Assembly: GCA_015178975.1 (NCBI GenBank)
Contig: WHVD01000142.1
Coordinates: 151,927-215,926 of the forward strand
Origin: Hysterangium stoloniferum
Lineage: Eukaryota > Basidiomycota > Agaricomycetes > Hysterangiales > Hysterangiaceae
Reading direction: 5' to 3'
DNA length: 64,000 bases
Under the pieces are notes generated by a model. The model was not told the origin of the DNA and ran no database searches. It saw only the letters and a program-made list of their open reading frames with translations. Below, piece after piece: positions 1 to 9,858 of this stretch (its first letter is position 1; the number at the start of each line of letters is the position of its first letter). Made by a program: the position numbers and the translations under genes.

Positions 1-675
1 GCACATCTTCTTCAGCACAGGTTTTTGGCCAGCCTTGTGTAAGAAATGACAAACAGTTTGGGAGGAGAGGGACTTATTTGTGACATCCTGAAGAGACTTG
101 GTAACTTGCACTGCATTATCAGATTTCTGCCTACAAATGAGATGCTTAGCATAGTTGATATCAGCAGATGTAAGCTTAGTTGGATGACCACCAGAGGAAT
201 TGAAAGCCTCAGGACAGTATTCGGAGTGCATTTTGAGATAGATCCAATACTAACACCAGTGGTCTGATGAATAGAGTGCCCAGAGACATTAGAGAGGAGC
301 AGAGTAATGATGTGTTCATGAATAGTAGGGGGAACAGTGCACATGGTGTACTGTGGGGACAAGCATGCTAAAAGGCCTTGTATATATACTTGAACATGAA
401 CAAATCATGTGACTTTTGGGTTTAAGGTTTAGAGTTTAGGTTGTAGAAGTAAAGTCATGTGATCATAAATATTTTTAGACCACTTCTTTGCTCTGTGAAT
501 CTTGGCAACAAAACCATTCAGATGTACAAGCTGCATTCATGGTTATGTAATCAACATTTAGTGATATTAGAGCATCTATCATAATTTATTCATAATTTTT
601 AGAATTTAGTTTGGGCTAATGCTAAAGGATCTTTTCAAAACAAAGAAACATCCAAACAGTTTTGTTGCCTACATG
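1..675 (-). mobile_element. Tc1/mariner-like element, partial (Tc1-0)
   Basis: The transposase relic lies on the minus strand at 12-362, and the element's 5' end is at 675, followed by a TA at 676-677 (expected Tc1 target duplication). The terminal inverted repeat has an outer motif at about 648-675 (GTTTTGTTGCC on +) and an inverted inner copy near 507-530 (GGCAACAAAAC), the same plan as the other Tc1-like elements here. The C-terminal half of the transposase and the other end lie outside the window. The stretch 363-505 between gene and inner motif shows nothing recognisable. Confidence 0.7.
12..362 (-). pseudogene. Tc1-like transposase, N-terminal DNA-binding part, frameshifted
   Basis: This is the N-terminal helix-turn-helix half of a Tc1-like transposase, the part that binds the terminal inverted repeats. 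The first ~45 residues (IITLLLSNVSGHSIHQ...) match the same region of the copies at 14228-14550 and 6385-6719 (ILSLLDAGH-S-ASQI pattern). From about 225 downwards the match continues only in another frame (GGHPTKL...INYAKHLI...TNKSLSSQTVC), so a frameshift near 220-230 breaks the gene. The DDE catalytic domain would lie left of position 1. A short ORF on + at 46-267 is the antisense shadow. Confidence 0.65.
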
Positions 676-1582
676 TATGTATAATACTATTTTATTACAA
701 TAATATATAAATATATATTGCCTTGACTATGTGTGATTATATGTTAAGGAGTGTGCATGGAGCTTATTGGAGGGTTTCCAGAGAAACCCATGGGAAGGCT
801 GGTAGGCCTTGGCTTCAGCTTATAGGCTGCACCCTCATGAGATCATGTTGTCCAATTTCAGATGGGCAGATGGGAATCCTGGGGAGTCTGGGAGTAGTTG
901 GTGGGTTGAGGGGTCAGAGGGTCAACTGTGGGAATCCCACAGAGGTCGAGGGGTTGGGCGGTGATGAGTCAGAGGTTGAGTAATAGATAGGTCGGAACCT
1001 GTGGGCCCTGATGAGGTAAATGGCGGTGTGTTTCAAAGAGGAGATTAGAGCGGAAAATATACTGAGATTACTAGGGGGAATCTAAGCTGATTTTCTGACT
1101 GGATTGTATGTACAACATCTGCCAGACTATATAGACTGTGGAATGTATGTCATACCAAATCCAGTAATAATGAAATCCAAACTAGTAATCATGAAATGAG
1201 ATAAGTAAACACCAAATTTGGTGTTAGGAATGAAATGGAACGGAGCAGAGTCCAAAATGTGACAGGTCATTAGACCATAATGGGAATGGGGTGGGGGCAG
1301 AGTCTGAAATGTGACAGGTCATTTGACCATAATGGGAACAGGGTACAGTTAGAGAGCTGACAGGTTTTCTGAGCAGAATCTGGTGACTGATGCATGGGAC
1401 AGGGTCAGGGATAGACAGGGAAGACATGTGTGGAGTCTGGGCAGGTGTTCTGGTGACTGGTACATGAGATAATGAAGGTTGGGCATGGACAGGTCTGATG
1501 TCTGGGTTCCAGCAGGTATTCTGGTAAACTGATAATGTAAGGATATGCAATGGGATTTCATGTGGGTGAGGGGATGACAAAG

Positions 1583-2000
1583 TGTGAGGGATATGCCCTG
1601 GCCATGGTTTTATTAAAGTAAAATACTCCTTTTATTTTATTTATATTTTACATATTTCACTCATATTTTCCTATTCTTTACATTCTTCGAATAGTGCACC
1701 ATTTCATTAGTTCGAAGTGCTGTGTATACTTGTGGGTGCACTCAGCACCAAATAGAGAGACACACTTTTTACCCAGAAACCACCACTCGTAAGACACTAA
1801 ACTAGGTCTACTACGAGCGGTGATTAGGGTAACATGCCAGCTACTACATAAGTAGCATTATCTGAACTATCTGAGCTAACTAACATCTCAGGCTTTGAAC
1901 TTGTCATCTAGCTCTCTCTCTCTCTCACTCTCTCTAATATCGCACTGCAATAGTCAATATTCTTTGTATACAGAGCAGTCCAAATACATGACTCTTTACA
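1583..2000 (+). mobile_element. Solo LTR, family E (E1)
   Basis: A degenerate LTR-E from TGTGAGGG to CTCTTTACA with a perfect TSD CAAAG (1578-1582, 2001-2005), inserted in LTR-B. It holds the family box TTCGAAGTGCTGTGTATAC near 1711-1729, AACTCAGA-like and TTTTTACCC sequence, a CT-rich run at 1910-1936, and the decayed last hairpin near 1937-1962. It is shorter (418 bp) than E3 and E4 (474-476 bp). Confidence 0.8.
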
Positions 2001-2154
2001 CAAAGTCCCTACTGAAATACATGTGATGACTAAGCTACTGTACAGTACTAAATAGCCAAGTGTAGTCAGACTGTGAGCACTCTCAACAGCTTGCAATATT
2101 CTAACAGATAACTGGTGCATGAAGGGTGTGGGTGCATATAGGGTAGTGCCTGGA

Positions 2155-2910
2155 TGTTAAGAACAGAAAACTAACTGATGTTGGTAGACCGATGGGGACT
2201 GAATGGAAGGACTTGGCTTCAGCTTATATGCTGCACCCTCACAAGTTACCATTAGATGTCCTTAAATTTTGGGCAGGCAGAAACCTAATCCTGTCGAATA
2301 ATCCTCTCAGTAAGTCACTGATCAGAAGCCAAAGGATAGTTGGGGGTTGAAGGGTTGGAGTCTGAGAGTGAGCGAGTGCAAGCAAAGGCGAGGAGTGAGA
2401 TATTTAGAGTGGGACTATGAGAGAGGTATACAAGTGTTCTGAGTTGATATTCTGATTGACTTGTAGCTACATTACAGTAGGACTTACATAAATACTAGTT
2501 ATCGGTGTCTCAAAATACTAACTAGGTAAGAGCAGGAATGTCCAATTAGTGACAAATAAACTTGACTAGGAACCAGAAGGTTACGATAAGACTGGAAGCC
2601 ATGATTATCTAAGAGTGGGATTACGAGAAAAGGGAATAGTCCAAGAGCTACAAGCATATATGGGCATATGTAAAACATAGAGTAGAACAGATCATCATAA
2701 TAAAAGGGGATGTATCAAAGCATAACCAGATGGTACAAGTATAACTTGACAGGGGCATAAATGGGGCTTGATCACCATGAAGGGATACATTAGTGTTGGT
2801 ATACCGATGGTTGCCGATATGATGACTTGATCTGTAACTTGAAATGTAGGCAGACAATAGTATCATCGGGGACCATCAGGTTGCGATGGGGTTGCAACAT
2901 GGTCGTAACA
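2155..2910 (-). mobile_element. Solo LTR, family A (A1)
   Basis: LTR-A from TGTTAAGAAC to CGTAACA, inserted in LTR-B. The flanking pentamers are CTGGA (2150-2154) and CCAGA (2911-2915). Other LTR-B copies read CCGGA here, so both TSD copies carry one transition at the same CpG, on opposite strands. The 30-nt box is at 2206-2240. Length 756 bp against 720-722 bp for A2, A5 and A8. Confidence 0.8.
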
Positions 2911-2946
2911 CCAGAGTCCAGTGGGTTTTCCAGTTGTAACATTATA

Positions 2947-3243
2947 TCACATTGTGTTTTGTTCTTGTCAGAGTTTGAAATGTCATGTGAATATCACATA
3001 ATCTCTCATGTTTAATGCCAGCTGATGAATTTTATTTTATTAAAACAAAAAAGAATTAAATCCATATCTAGCTTAGATTTGACTCTAGAAATATGAAATA
3101 AATTGTAAAATTCAATTTATTTCTAAAGAATCTGTATACAAAGTTTTGTAAGTGATGTAAATATATTTTAATTCAAATTTTTCAATTCTCTTTGTTTTTT
3201 GAGGGGAAATTAAAGGAAAAATCACTAAATACCTAACAGGTAT
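2947..3243. repeat. Decayed 3' end of an LTR-H-type repeat
   Basis: AT-rich sequence ending GGGGAAATTAAAGGAAAAATCAC... and AATACCTAACA at 3238, resembling the LTR-H ends at 9800-9856 and 18540-18587. It is followed by GGTAT, one unit of the GTAC-type microsatellite and the left TSD of the next LTR-H copy. No gene is visible. Confidence 0.45.
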
Positions 3244-3408
3244 TGTGATGTATTAGTGTTAAGGGTGCGTACATGGAGGGTTTCTGGAGAAACCCACAGG
3301 AAATCCAGTAGGACTTGGCTTCAGCATATAGGCTGCACCCTCATGAGATCATGTTGTCCAATTTCAAATGGGTGGATGGGAATCCTGCGGAGTCTGGGCA
3401 GAATTTGT

Positions 3409-3807
3409 TGGTTGAGAGGTCATGGGTTGAGAGGTTGTGGGTTGAGGTTGTGGGTTGAGAGGTTGTGGGTTGAGAGGTTGTGGGTTGAGAGGTTGTGGGT
3501 TGAGAGGTTGTGGGTTGAGAGGTTGTGGGTTGAGAGGTTGTGGGTTGAGAGGTTGTGGGTTGAGAGGTTGTGGGTTGAGAGGTTGTGGGTTGAGAGGTTG
3601 TGGGTTGAGAGGTTGTGGGTTGAGAGGTTGTGGGTTGAGAGGTTGTGGGTTGAGAGGTTGTGGGTTGAGAGGTTGTGGGTTGAGAGGTTGTGGGTTGAGA
3701 GGTTGTGGGTTGAGAGGTTGTGGGTTGAGAGGTTGTGGGTTGAGAGGTTGTGGGTTGAGAGGTTGTGGGTTGAGAGGTTGTGGTGGGTTGAGAGGTTGTG
3801 GGTTGAG
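3409..3807. repeat. 15-bp tandem repeat, about 25 units
   Basis: Near-perfect head-to-tail units of TGGGTTGAGAGGTTG, with one short unit at ~3446 and one slipped unit at ~3781. The unit length is a multiple of 3, so reading frames stay open on both strands (WVERL repeats on +, SQPTT on -), which explains ORFs there without coding function. It is an expansion of a GGGTTGAG-rich part of LTR-B seen unexpanded at 895-960 and 28415-28450. Confidence 0.95.
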
Positions 3808-4194
3808 ATAGATAAGTCGGAGGTTGAGTGATAGATGCGTCGGAGCCCGTGGGCTCCAACTAGTGAGAGCGGTGTAATTCAAAGAGGAGTTTAGAGTGGA
3901 AAATGTACTAGATTACTGGGGAGAATCTAAGCTTTTTTTCTGACTGGATTGTATGTACAACATCTGCCAGACTATATAGACTGTGGAATGAATAACATAC
4001 CAAATCCAGTAATAATGAAAATGAAACTAACAAACAGAAAACAAGATAAGTAAACACCAAACTTGGTGTTAGGAATGGGATGGAATGGAGCGGCGTCCAA
4101 ATTGTGACAGGTCATAAAACCATAATGGGAATGGAGTGGGAGTGGAGTCCAAATCGTGACAGGTTCATTTGACTATAATGGGAATGGGGCTCAG

Positions 4195-4833
4195 TGTGAA
4201 GAGTGGTGGATTCTGACCGCTCTATATACGAAGAATAGTGTTTATTCAACTACTATTAGAGAGTATTGACCGTCAGTACAATACTATAGACTACTAGACT
4301 GTTAGTACTAGTATAAGAACGCGCTGCACGCCTCAAGAGCAACTGTATAGTTGCTCGTGACGGCTTAGAACAGTAAGATAACGAGTTGACCTTTTACGGT
4401 ACAACTAGTAGCTATAAATAAGAAAGATACTCAGCTAAAGACTGAATGTCTAGGATAGAGTATTAGTAGCGTGAGTCGACTATGGCGTCGACGAGCGCAA
4501 AGTCTTGAAAGCGGAACTCGACCTTAGCGGTTCGAGTTCAAAAGGCTACTAGTAGACTAGAGAATACTACCTTTATGGTAGCTGAGATACTACCCTTGAC
4601 ACCTCTCGTTATTCGACGTCTGAGTCGTTACGAAGTGGTGTCTGCTGGGTAAAAAGTTGTCTGCGTTTAGCGCTGAGAGCGCCCATAGATATACACAAGA
4701 CTTCGAACTAAGAAATACGGGTATGCTCGAAGATCTAGAGAGTTAGGGAAAAAGAGTAAGAACTAAATAATATAATACTATAATATATGTATTATTCCAC
4801 AGTCCAATCATGATATATGCATACCCTTCACAC
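4195..4833 (-). mobile_element. Solo LTR, family C (C1)
   Basis: TGTGAAGAG to CCCTTCACA, 639 bp, perfect TSD CTCAG (4190-4194, 4834-4838), inserted in LTR-B2. Near-identical to C4 and, in inverse orientation, C2. Carries the hairpin series typical of the family (for example GAGCAACT/AGTTGCTC at ~4339-4358). Confidence 0.9.
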
Positions 4834-5702
4834 TCAGTTAGAGGGATGATGGGTTTTCCGAGCAGGGTCCGGTGACTGATGGCAGAGTCGGACATAGACA
4901 GGGATGGAGTCTGGCAGGTAATCCTATATGTAACTGATACACAAAGTAACGAATGTTGAATGTGGACAAGTCTGACATATGGAGTCCAGCGGGAATTCCA
5001 GTAAACTGACAATTGGTGCGTATAGAGTGCAGGTGCATATAAGTTAGTGCCCGGAGTCCAGTGGGAATTCTGGTTGTAACAATTAGCCTTATTTTAATAC
5101 TATCTTCTGGAAAAAGGAGTCCAATGCTCTATCAAATTGTGCAAATACTCAATTCACTGCAAGGTAAAATAATTTAAGTATTTGATATTAATCAGTGGCA
5201 GCCTGAATAGACTTAGAACCCCTGAAGTCAAGAGTTTACTTGCTTTGCAAAGAAGGTTTTGAAAGCTGCTTTTTGCAAGCTGTTCTTTTTTTTCTATGAA
5301 AATAGTTACTAAAATATGAATAATAATTCACTGATTCCAAAACTAGATTCAACTTCGATTCTAGCTAGTTTATATATATTTTATACTATTTATCAACCAG
5401 TAAAGGTATTTATAAACAGGTCAAAATATTAGATATAAAATAAAACACTATTTGGCTAATATATGCTTTATTTACAGTAAGCAAAAAAAGGGTTGCAATG
5501 TTCAGTGAATTTTAACTCAAATGCTTATAACTCCAGAACTAAATTAGCTAAAATTAGAAGAAAATATACATTAGAATGCCCTGTTTCTGAAATTTAACAT
5601 GATAAGCAAGTTTGTTCAAAAATATTCACTCATTGTTGAGATATTAAATATTGTGTACAGGAGTATCATTGCAATCCTTTTATTGCTTTCATTTTATAAA
5701 CA

Positions 5703-6719
5703 TAAAGCTATTGCATTCTAGTACTTGGTATGACCTCCTTGAGCCTTGACCACTGCTGCAACCCTCCTAAGAATACTTTCAATCAAATTCTGGCACACTT
5801 CTGGCATTATTTTATCCCACTCTACTTGGACCCCCTCCCACAACTCCAATATCCCTCCTAGGGTCCTCTCATACTTTCCCAGCTACTTTTTCAGATGATC
5901 CCAGAGATATTAAATAGGATTGAGGTCAGGGGACTGTGCTGGCCTAGGAAGGACTTTGTATCCATGATCTTCAAACCAAGTTGTAGCTTTCTTGGACTTG
6001 TGCTTGGGATCATTATCCTGCTGGAAGATGATAGTGGAGGGATTTTTGCCTTCTCTGGAGTTCATCTTGCAGAATATTGGTGTATAACTCTCCATCCATC
6101 CTCCCATCAATCTTGTATACATACCCAACTCCCTCCCACAGCATGTAGCCCCACATCATTGGAGATCCAAACTTTACAGTCTCCTTCACAAGCCTATCAC
6201 TCAGACCCTCCTCTGCCTTCTTCCAAGCCCACCTCTTCCCATCTGACCCAGCCTATTCATTTTTGTCTCATCAGACCATACAACAATCTTCCAGTCCTCT
6301 ATAGTCTAATCCAAATGAGCCAGAGCAAAATCCATCCTCTCCTTCCTATGCCTCTTGGTAAGAAGGGGCTTCTTGGCCTTTACCCTAGCTTTCATACCAG
6401 TTAAGTTCAGGGTTATGAGCTGTCTGGGATATGAGAGACTGGTTGGTAGTGTTCTGAAGGATCTGGGTGATCTGAGAGGCATTTTCAGCCTTCCCTGAGG
6501 TGATGAGATACTGGGTATAGTGACTATCAACCTCAGAAAGCTTGGAAGGATGTCTACCAGTGGACTTCTTCAGGTAAGGATGATGTTTTCTGTGAAGTCT
6601 GGAGATGGTACTGATGTGTAGACCAGTGGATGATGAAATCTGGTGGGCAGAATGACCAGAATCCAAGAGGGAGAGGATGTATTTGCATTGAGAAATATGT
6701 AGAAGAGGCTGTATGCTGG
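5703..6719 (-). pseudogene. Tc1-like transposase, inactive
   Basis: DDE transposase of the Tc1 type, which would excise and reinsert the element at TA. Read on minus: bipartite HTH (ILSLLDSGHSAHQISSSTG; GRHPSKLSEVDSHYTQYLI), then WSDET with the first catalytic Asp near 6268-6294, then IFQQDNDPKHKSKK with the second Asp near 6020, then SPDLNPI followed by a TAA stop exactly where the family has the catalytic Glu before YLW (about 5908-5915). The C-terminus (CQNLIESILRRV...GGHTKY) is readable down to about 5720. At least two frameshifts (near 6400 and 6200) and another stop at KK*LG add to the damage. The N-terminus is cut by the LTR at 6720. Confidence 0.8.
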
Positions 6720-7353
6720 TGTGAAGAGTGGTGGAAGTTCTAACCATTCTATATACGAAGAATATTGACTGTTTAGGTACGATACGTAGATGTATTGACT
6801 GTCTAAGTCTAATACAGGCCGAATAAGTATTGACTACGTAGTTCAATATGATTGAGTGAAGTAGCTATCTAAAGTAAGGTAGAGAGCTAAAATGAGTAAA
6901 GAGAATCGACTGTTAAGTGCGATTCCAAGTGATTGCTCGAGTGTAGAAAAGAGTAACAAGAGAGTCAAATGGTAGAGTAGCGCGGATGTAGTCCGCGCGG
7001 ATTTGATATATAGATGGAGTTTCGACTGGTACAGTTCGAAACTCTGATTGCGTGGATGGTTGAAGCCCGTATGTAATGGTCGAGACAATACCCCAATCAC
7101 AACTTACAGGACACTAACTGGGTGTCTGGATAAGTCGTGGTTGCTGGGTAAAAGTGTCTGAGTTTTAACTATGGGCGCTAGAATACATAAGTCTGGTGTG
7201 TATGCACCCACAAGAGTCGATGTACCGCATACATAGGTCATCGAACTAATTATAAGTGTATAATAAAATAGAGAGAGTAGAAATAATAAAGGAAATATAG
7301 TATGAGCTCATTCAGACTATATTTCCTGAGTATATTTCGCTGTACCTCTCACA
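6720..7353 (-). mobile_element. Solo LTR, family D (D1)
   Basis: TGTGAAGAG to CTCTCACA, 634 bp, perfect TSD GCTGG (6715-6719, 7354-7358). Same family as the LTRs of the two chromovirus copies at 43647 and 54669. It is inserted in the transposase gene of Tc1-1, so it is younger than that element. Confidence 0.9.
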
Positions 7354-7865
7354 GCTGGAATCAACAAGACTGTTGTGGTCTGTTTGTCATGTGTTAAATG
7401 TTTTGAACATCTCACATGATTACACAATCAACTACAATCTAACAATGGATCAGAAACACCAGTACAACCTGCCCTTTCATATACAGAACAAAAGCAAAAA
7501 AAGGGTTGCAATGATACTCCTGTACAAAATATTTAATATCTCAACAATGAGTGAATATTTTTGAACAAACTTGCTTATCATGTCAAGGTTCAGAAACAGG
7601 GCTTTCTAACTTATATTTCTCCCTAATTTTAGCTAATTTATTTCTGGAGTAATTTACTGAACATTGCAACCCTTTTTTTGCTTACTGTACACTAACCTAC
7701 AGGCTCTACTGTGATACTAACTTATCAGGATCTTAATGTAGTCTTAAGGATCTTGCAAGGATATTCTCAGTATTTATTTATGCCTAAAACTGGGAGAGAC
7801 TAGAATTATAATTATAATTTCAAACAATGTAACAAAAATTGTTTATTACTTAAGTTGATAGCCAA

Positions 7866-8060
7866 CTACTCAACTAAGAGGTGGCAAGGGGGAACAAAGA
7901 AAAGTCAACAACTCAGATTGAGGTGACAAGGGGAACAACAGATAAATCAACAACTCAGATTGAGGTGACAAGGGATCTGATTGGGCCAACTGGCAAGGGT
8001 TCCAGCAACTCAAATTGAGGTGGAAGTAGATGTCCAATCGCCCAGATTGGGGTGGAATAA
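7866..8060. repeat. Short hairpin repeats within LTR-H
   Basis: Five spaced units of the form stem-GAT-stem' followed by GTGRC/GTGGA: CTCAGATTGAG (twice), CTCAAATTGAG, CCCAGATTGGG and a CTCAACTAAGAG variant. The equivalent region of the second copy lies at 33900-34350. Confidence 0.7.
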
Positions 8061-8295
8061 GCTGCTTGTTGCAGGGACACACAGACATGGTGATAATAGG
8101 TTGATAAAAAGTTATATTTTCACAGCTGGAGCAGAGCTCCTTATATATACTAGGATCTGTGACATTTTGAAACATTTAGAACTTTATTTCTATCCTATTT
8201 TAGCTATTCTACCTGGAAACTGCTAGAATGTTTTGAAAATTTCCACCATTCTCCACTGTAGCATATACAATGATGTAATTGATGATGTAATTTTC

Positions 8296-9483
8296 TGTTA
8301 CGACCTGTTCCCAGATGTTTCAATATCTGACTTCCAATCTCTGACTATGGAACATCATAGTTACCATATCATCCGCGTTTGTCCCTTGTTCCATATTTGG
8401 TAATTTGTCCGTTGACAAGTAATTCACTCGTTTGTTTGTTGTATTCCCGTTTCGGAATATTGTCTCCCTAATATGTCTTATTGTATTTCCGTTTTAAGAA
8501 CACTTCTGTTTCCGTCTTATTATGGTCTTAGTCTGTGTGAAGGGTATGCATATATCATGATTGGACTGTGGAATAATACATATATTATAGTATTATATTA
8601 TTTAGTTCTTACTCTTTTTCCCTAACTCTCTAGATCTTCGAGCATACCCGTATTTCTGAGTTCGAAGTCTTGTGTATATCTATGGGCGCTCTCAGCGCTA
8701 AATAGAGACAACTTTTTACCCAGCAGACACCACTTCGTAACGACTCAGACGTCGAATAACGAGAGGTGTCAAGGGTAGTATCTCAGCTACCATAAAGGTA
8801 GCATTCTCTAGTCTACTAATAGCCTTTTGAACTCGAACCGCTAAGGTCGAGTTCCGCTTTCAAGACTTTGCGCTCGTCGACACCGTAGTCGACTCACGCT
8901 ACTAATACTCTATCCTAGACACTCAGTCTTTAGCTGAGTATCTTTCTTATTTCTAGCTACTAGTTGTACCGTAAAAGGTCAACTCGTTATCTTACTGTTC
9001 TAAGCCGTCACGAGCAACTATACAGTTGCTCTTGAGGCGTGCAGTGCGTTCTTATACTAGTACTAACAGTCTAGTAGTCTATAGTATTGTACTGACGGTC
9101 AATACTCTCTAATAGTAGTTGAATAAACACTATTCTTCGTATATAGAGCAGTCAGAATCCACCACTCTTCACAGTTTGTAGTACAATAACAAGTAGACTT
9201 ATATTAGTTTCCGCAAATTTGTACTTTACCTTAGATCTGATATCGACTTAGTTTCTTATTCCTCCTCCCATCTTTCTGTACGCTCGATATTCGGAACTCT
9301 TCGGAACTCTGAATATCTGTATCTTCCATCGTAAGCCTTACTTCCGAAATTAAGGACTTTGACCGTTTGCGTAGAGGCGCAGCACATAAGCTGAAGCCAA
9401 CGTCCTGATCCTATCCGACAGTTCCCGACTTTCCGGTGACTTCCTGATAGTTCCGGAATAAGTTTCCGACACAGCACTTAACA
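8296..9483 (+). mobile_element. Solo LTR, family K (K1)
   Basis: TGTTACGACC to CACTTAACA with perfect TSD TTTTC (8291-8295, 9484-9488), inserted in LTR-H. Net length is about 545 bp after removing LTR-C2, agreeing with K2 (541 bp). The 30-nt box common to families A, B and K is at 9371-9403. Confidence 0.85.
8536..9173 (+). mobile_element. Solo LTR, family C (C2)
   Basis: TGTGAAGGG to CTCTTCACA, 638 bp, TSD GTCTG / GTTTG (one C-to-T change). Order within the LTR: TATA-rich segment (8575-8610), box TTCGAAGTCTTGTGTATA (8661-8678) and TTTTTACCC, then hairpins at 8786-8802, 8829-8854, 8962-8984, 9012-9031, 9056-9075 and 9083-9106. Confidence 0.9.
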
Positions 9484-9858
9484 TTTTCCCACACATCATG
9501 AGGTCACTGCATGCATGTCACACTACTCTTTGTGTTTGTGACAAGTCGTTGCATTTTGTGACTGTCACTTGTTGTGATGATGGTCACTTGTTGTGACAAA
9601 TATTCCTGTGCATCATGTAATAAGCACTAGGTGGCCAGTTTGAAGATGTATGTACATACAGTTAAAAATGAATAAAAGATAGAAATTCTGTGGCTCGCTC
9701 AGTTTATAAGATAAAAATACAAAATAAATTGCATAATTTCAAGGGAATATTGAACAATTTTATCATCAAGATATAAGTACATTTAAAGAGCCTTTGTTAG
9801 CAATATTGTTTTGGGGAAATTGAGAAAAATAGAAAAAACCTTAAAAATACATGACAGG

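Larger units (their letters stand above)
742..2941 (-). mobile_element. Solo LTR, family B (B1), with nested LTR-E and LTR-A
   Basis: The copy runs from TGTTAAGG to GTAACA and is flanked by a perfect 5-bp duplication TTATA (737-741 and 2942-2946). It is family B because it matches the 3' LTR start of gypsy-2 (42347) and carries the conserved 30-nt box at 804-835. Net length after removing LTR-E (1583-2000) and LTR-A (2155-2910) is about 1.0 kb. No internal coding region is present, so it is a solo LTR. Small ORFs at 723-983, 1224-1580 and 1908-2120 are not genes. The flanking 678-736 is AT-rich with nothing recognised. Confidence 0.8.
3257..5081 (-). mobile_element. Solo LTR, family B (B2), with tandem-repeat expansion
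   Basis: TGTTAAGG to TTGTAACA with perfect TSD ATTAG (3252-3256, 5082-5086) inside LTR-H. Contains the 30-nt box at 3306-3340, a 15-bp tandem array at 3409-3807 that other LTR-B copies lack in this length, and a nested LTR-C (4195-4833). Long ORFs at 3256-3882 in several frames only read through the 15-bp array. Confidence 0.85.
5475..7687 (-). mobile_element. Tc1/mariner-like element with long TIRs (Tc1-1)
   Basis: Ends are CAGTAAGC...GCTTACTG flanked by TA on both sides (5473-5474, 7688-7689). The empty site exists at 33710-33730, where TTTACACTAACC is uninterrupted, proving the boundaries. TIRs are about 200 bp (5475-5690 and 7490-7687); each carries an outer motif AAAAAAAGGGTTGCAATG and an inverted copy at its inner edge. 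The transposase is on the minus strand and a solo LTR-D (6720-7353) sits in its N-terminal part. Confidence 0.9.
3244..9856. mobile_element. LTR-H copy (H1), split by LTR-B, a Tc1-like element and LTR-K
   Basis: Left end TGTGATGTATTAG, right end AATACATGACA; TSD GGTAT (3239-3243) on the left, and GGTAC continuing after the LTR-E inserted at the right end (4 of 5 bases). The uninterrupted copy at 33305 confirms continuity across each insertion. Host segments are 3244-3256, 5082-5474, 7690-8295 and 9484-9856. The PPT-like tract beside the copy at 18587 suggests that the transcribed direction is minus. No internal coding sequence is linked to this copy. Confidence 0.65.

Noticed and set aside
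3256-3882. Repetitive proteins (WVERL repeats, SQPTT repeats)
   Set aside because: They translate the 15-bp tandem array in LTR-B2, in several frames at once; no conserved start or context.
7373-7564. 63-codon ORF in the right TIR of Tc1-1
   Set aside because: It runs across the transposase leader and the inverted repeat in the antisense direction; no support.
9256-9477. Small ORFs within solo LTRs (also 9851-10111, 12610-12822, 26248-26502, 28601-28786, 30445-30720)
   Set aside because: They lie wholly in LTRs, are not open in sister copies, and have no motif.
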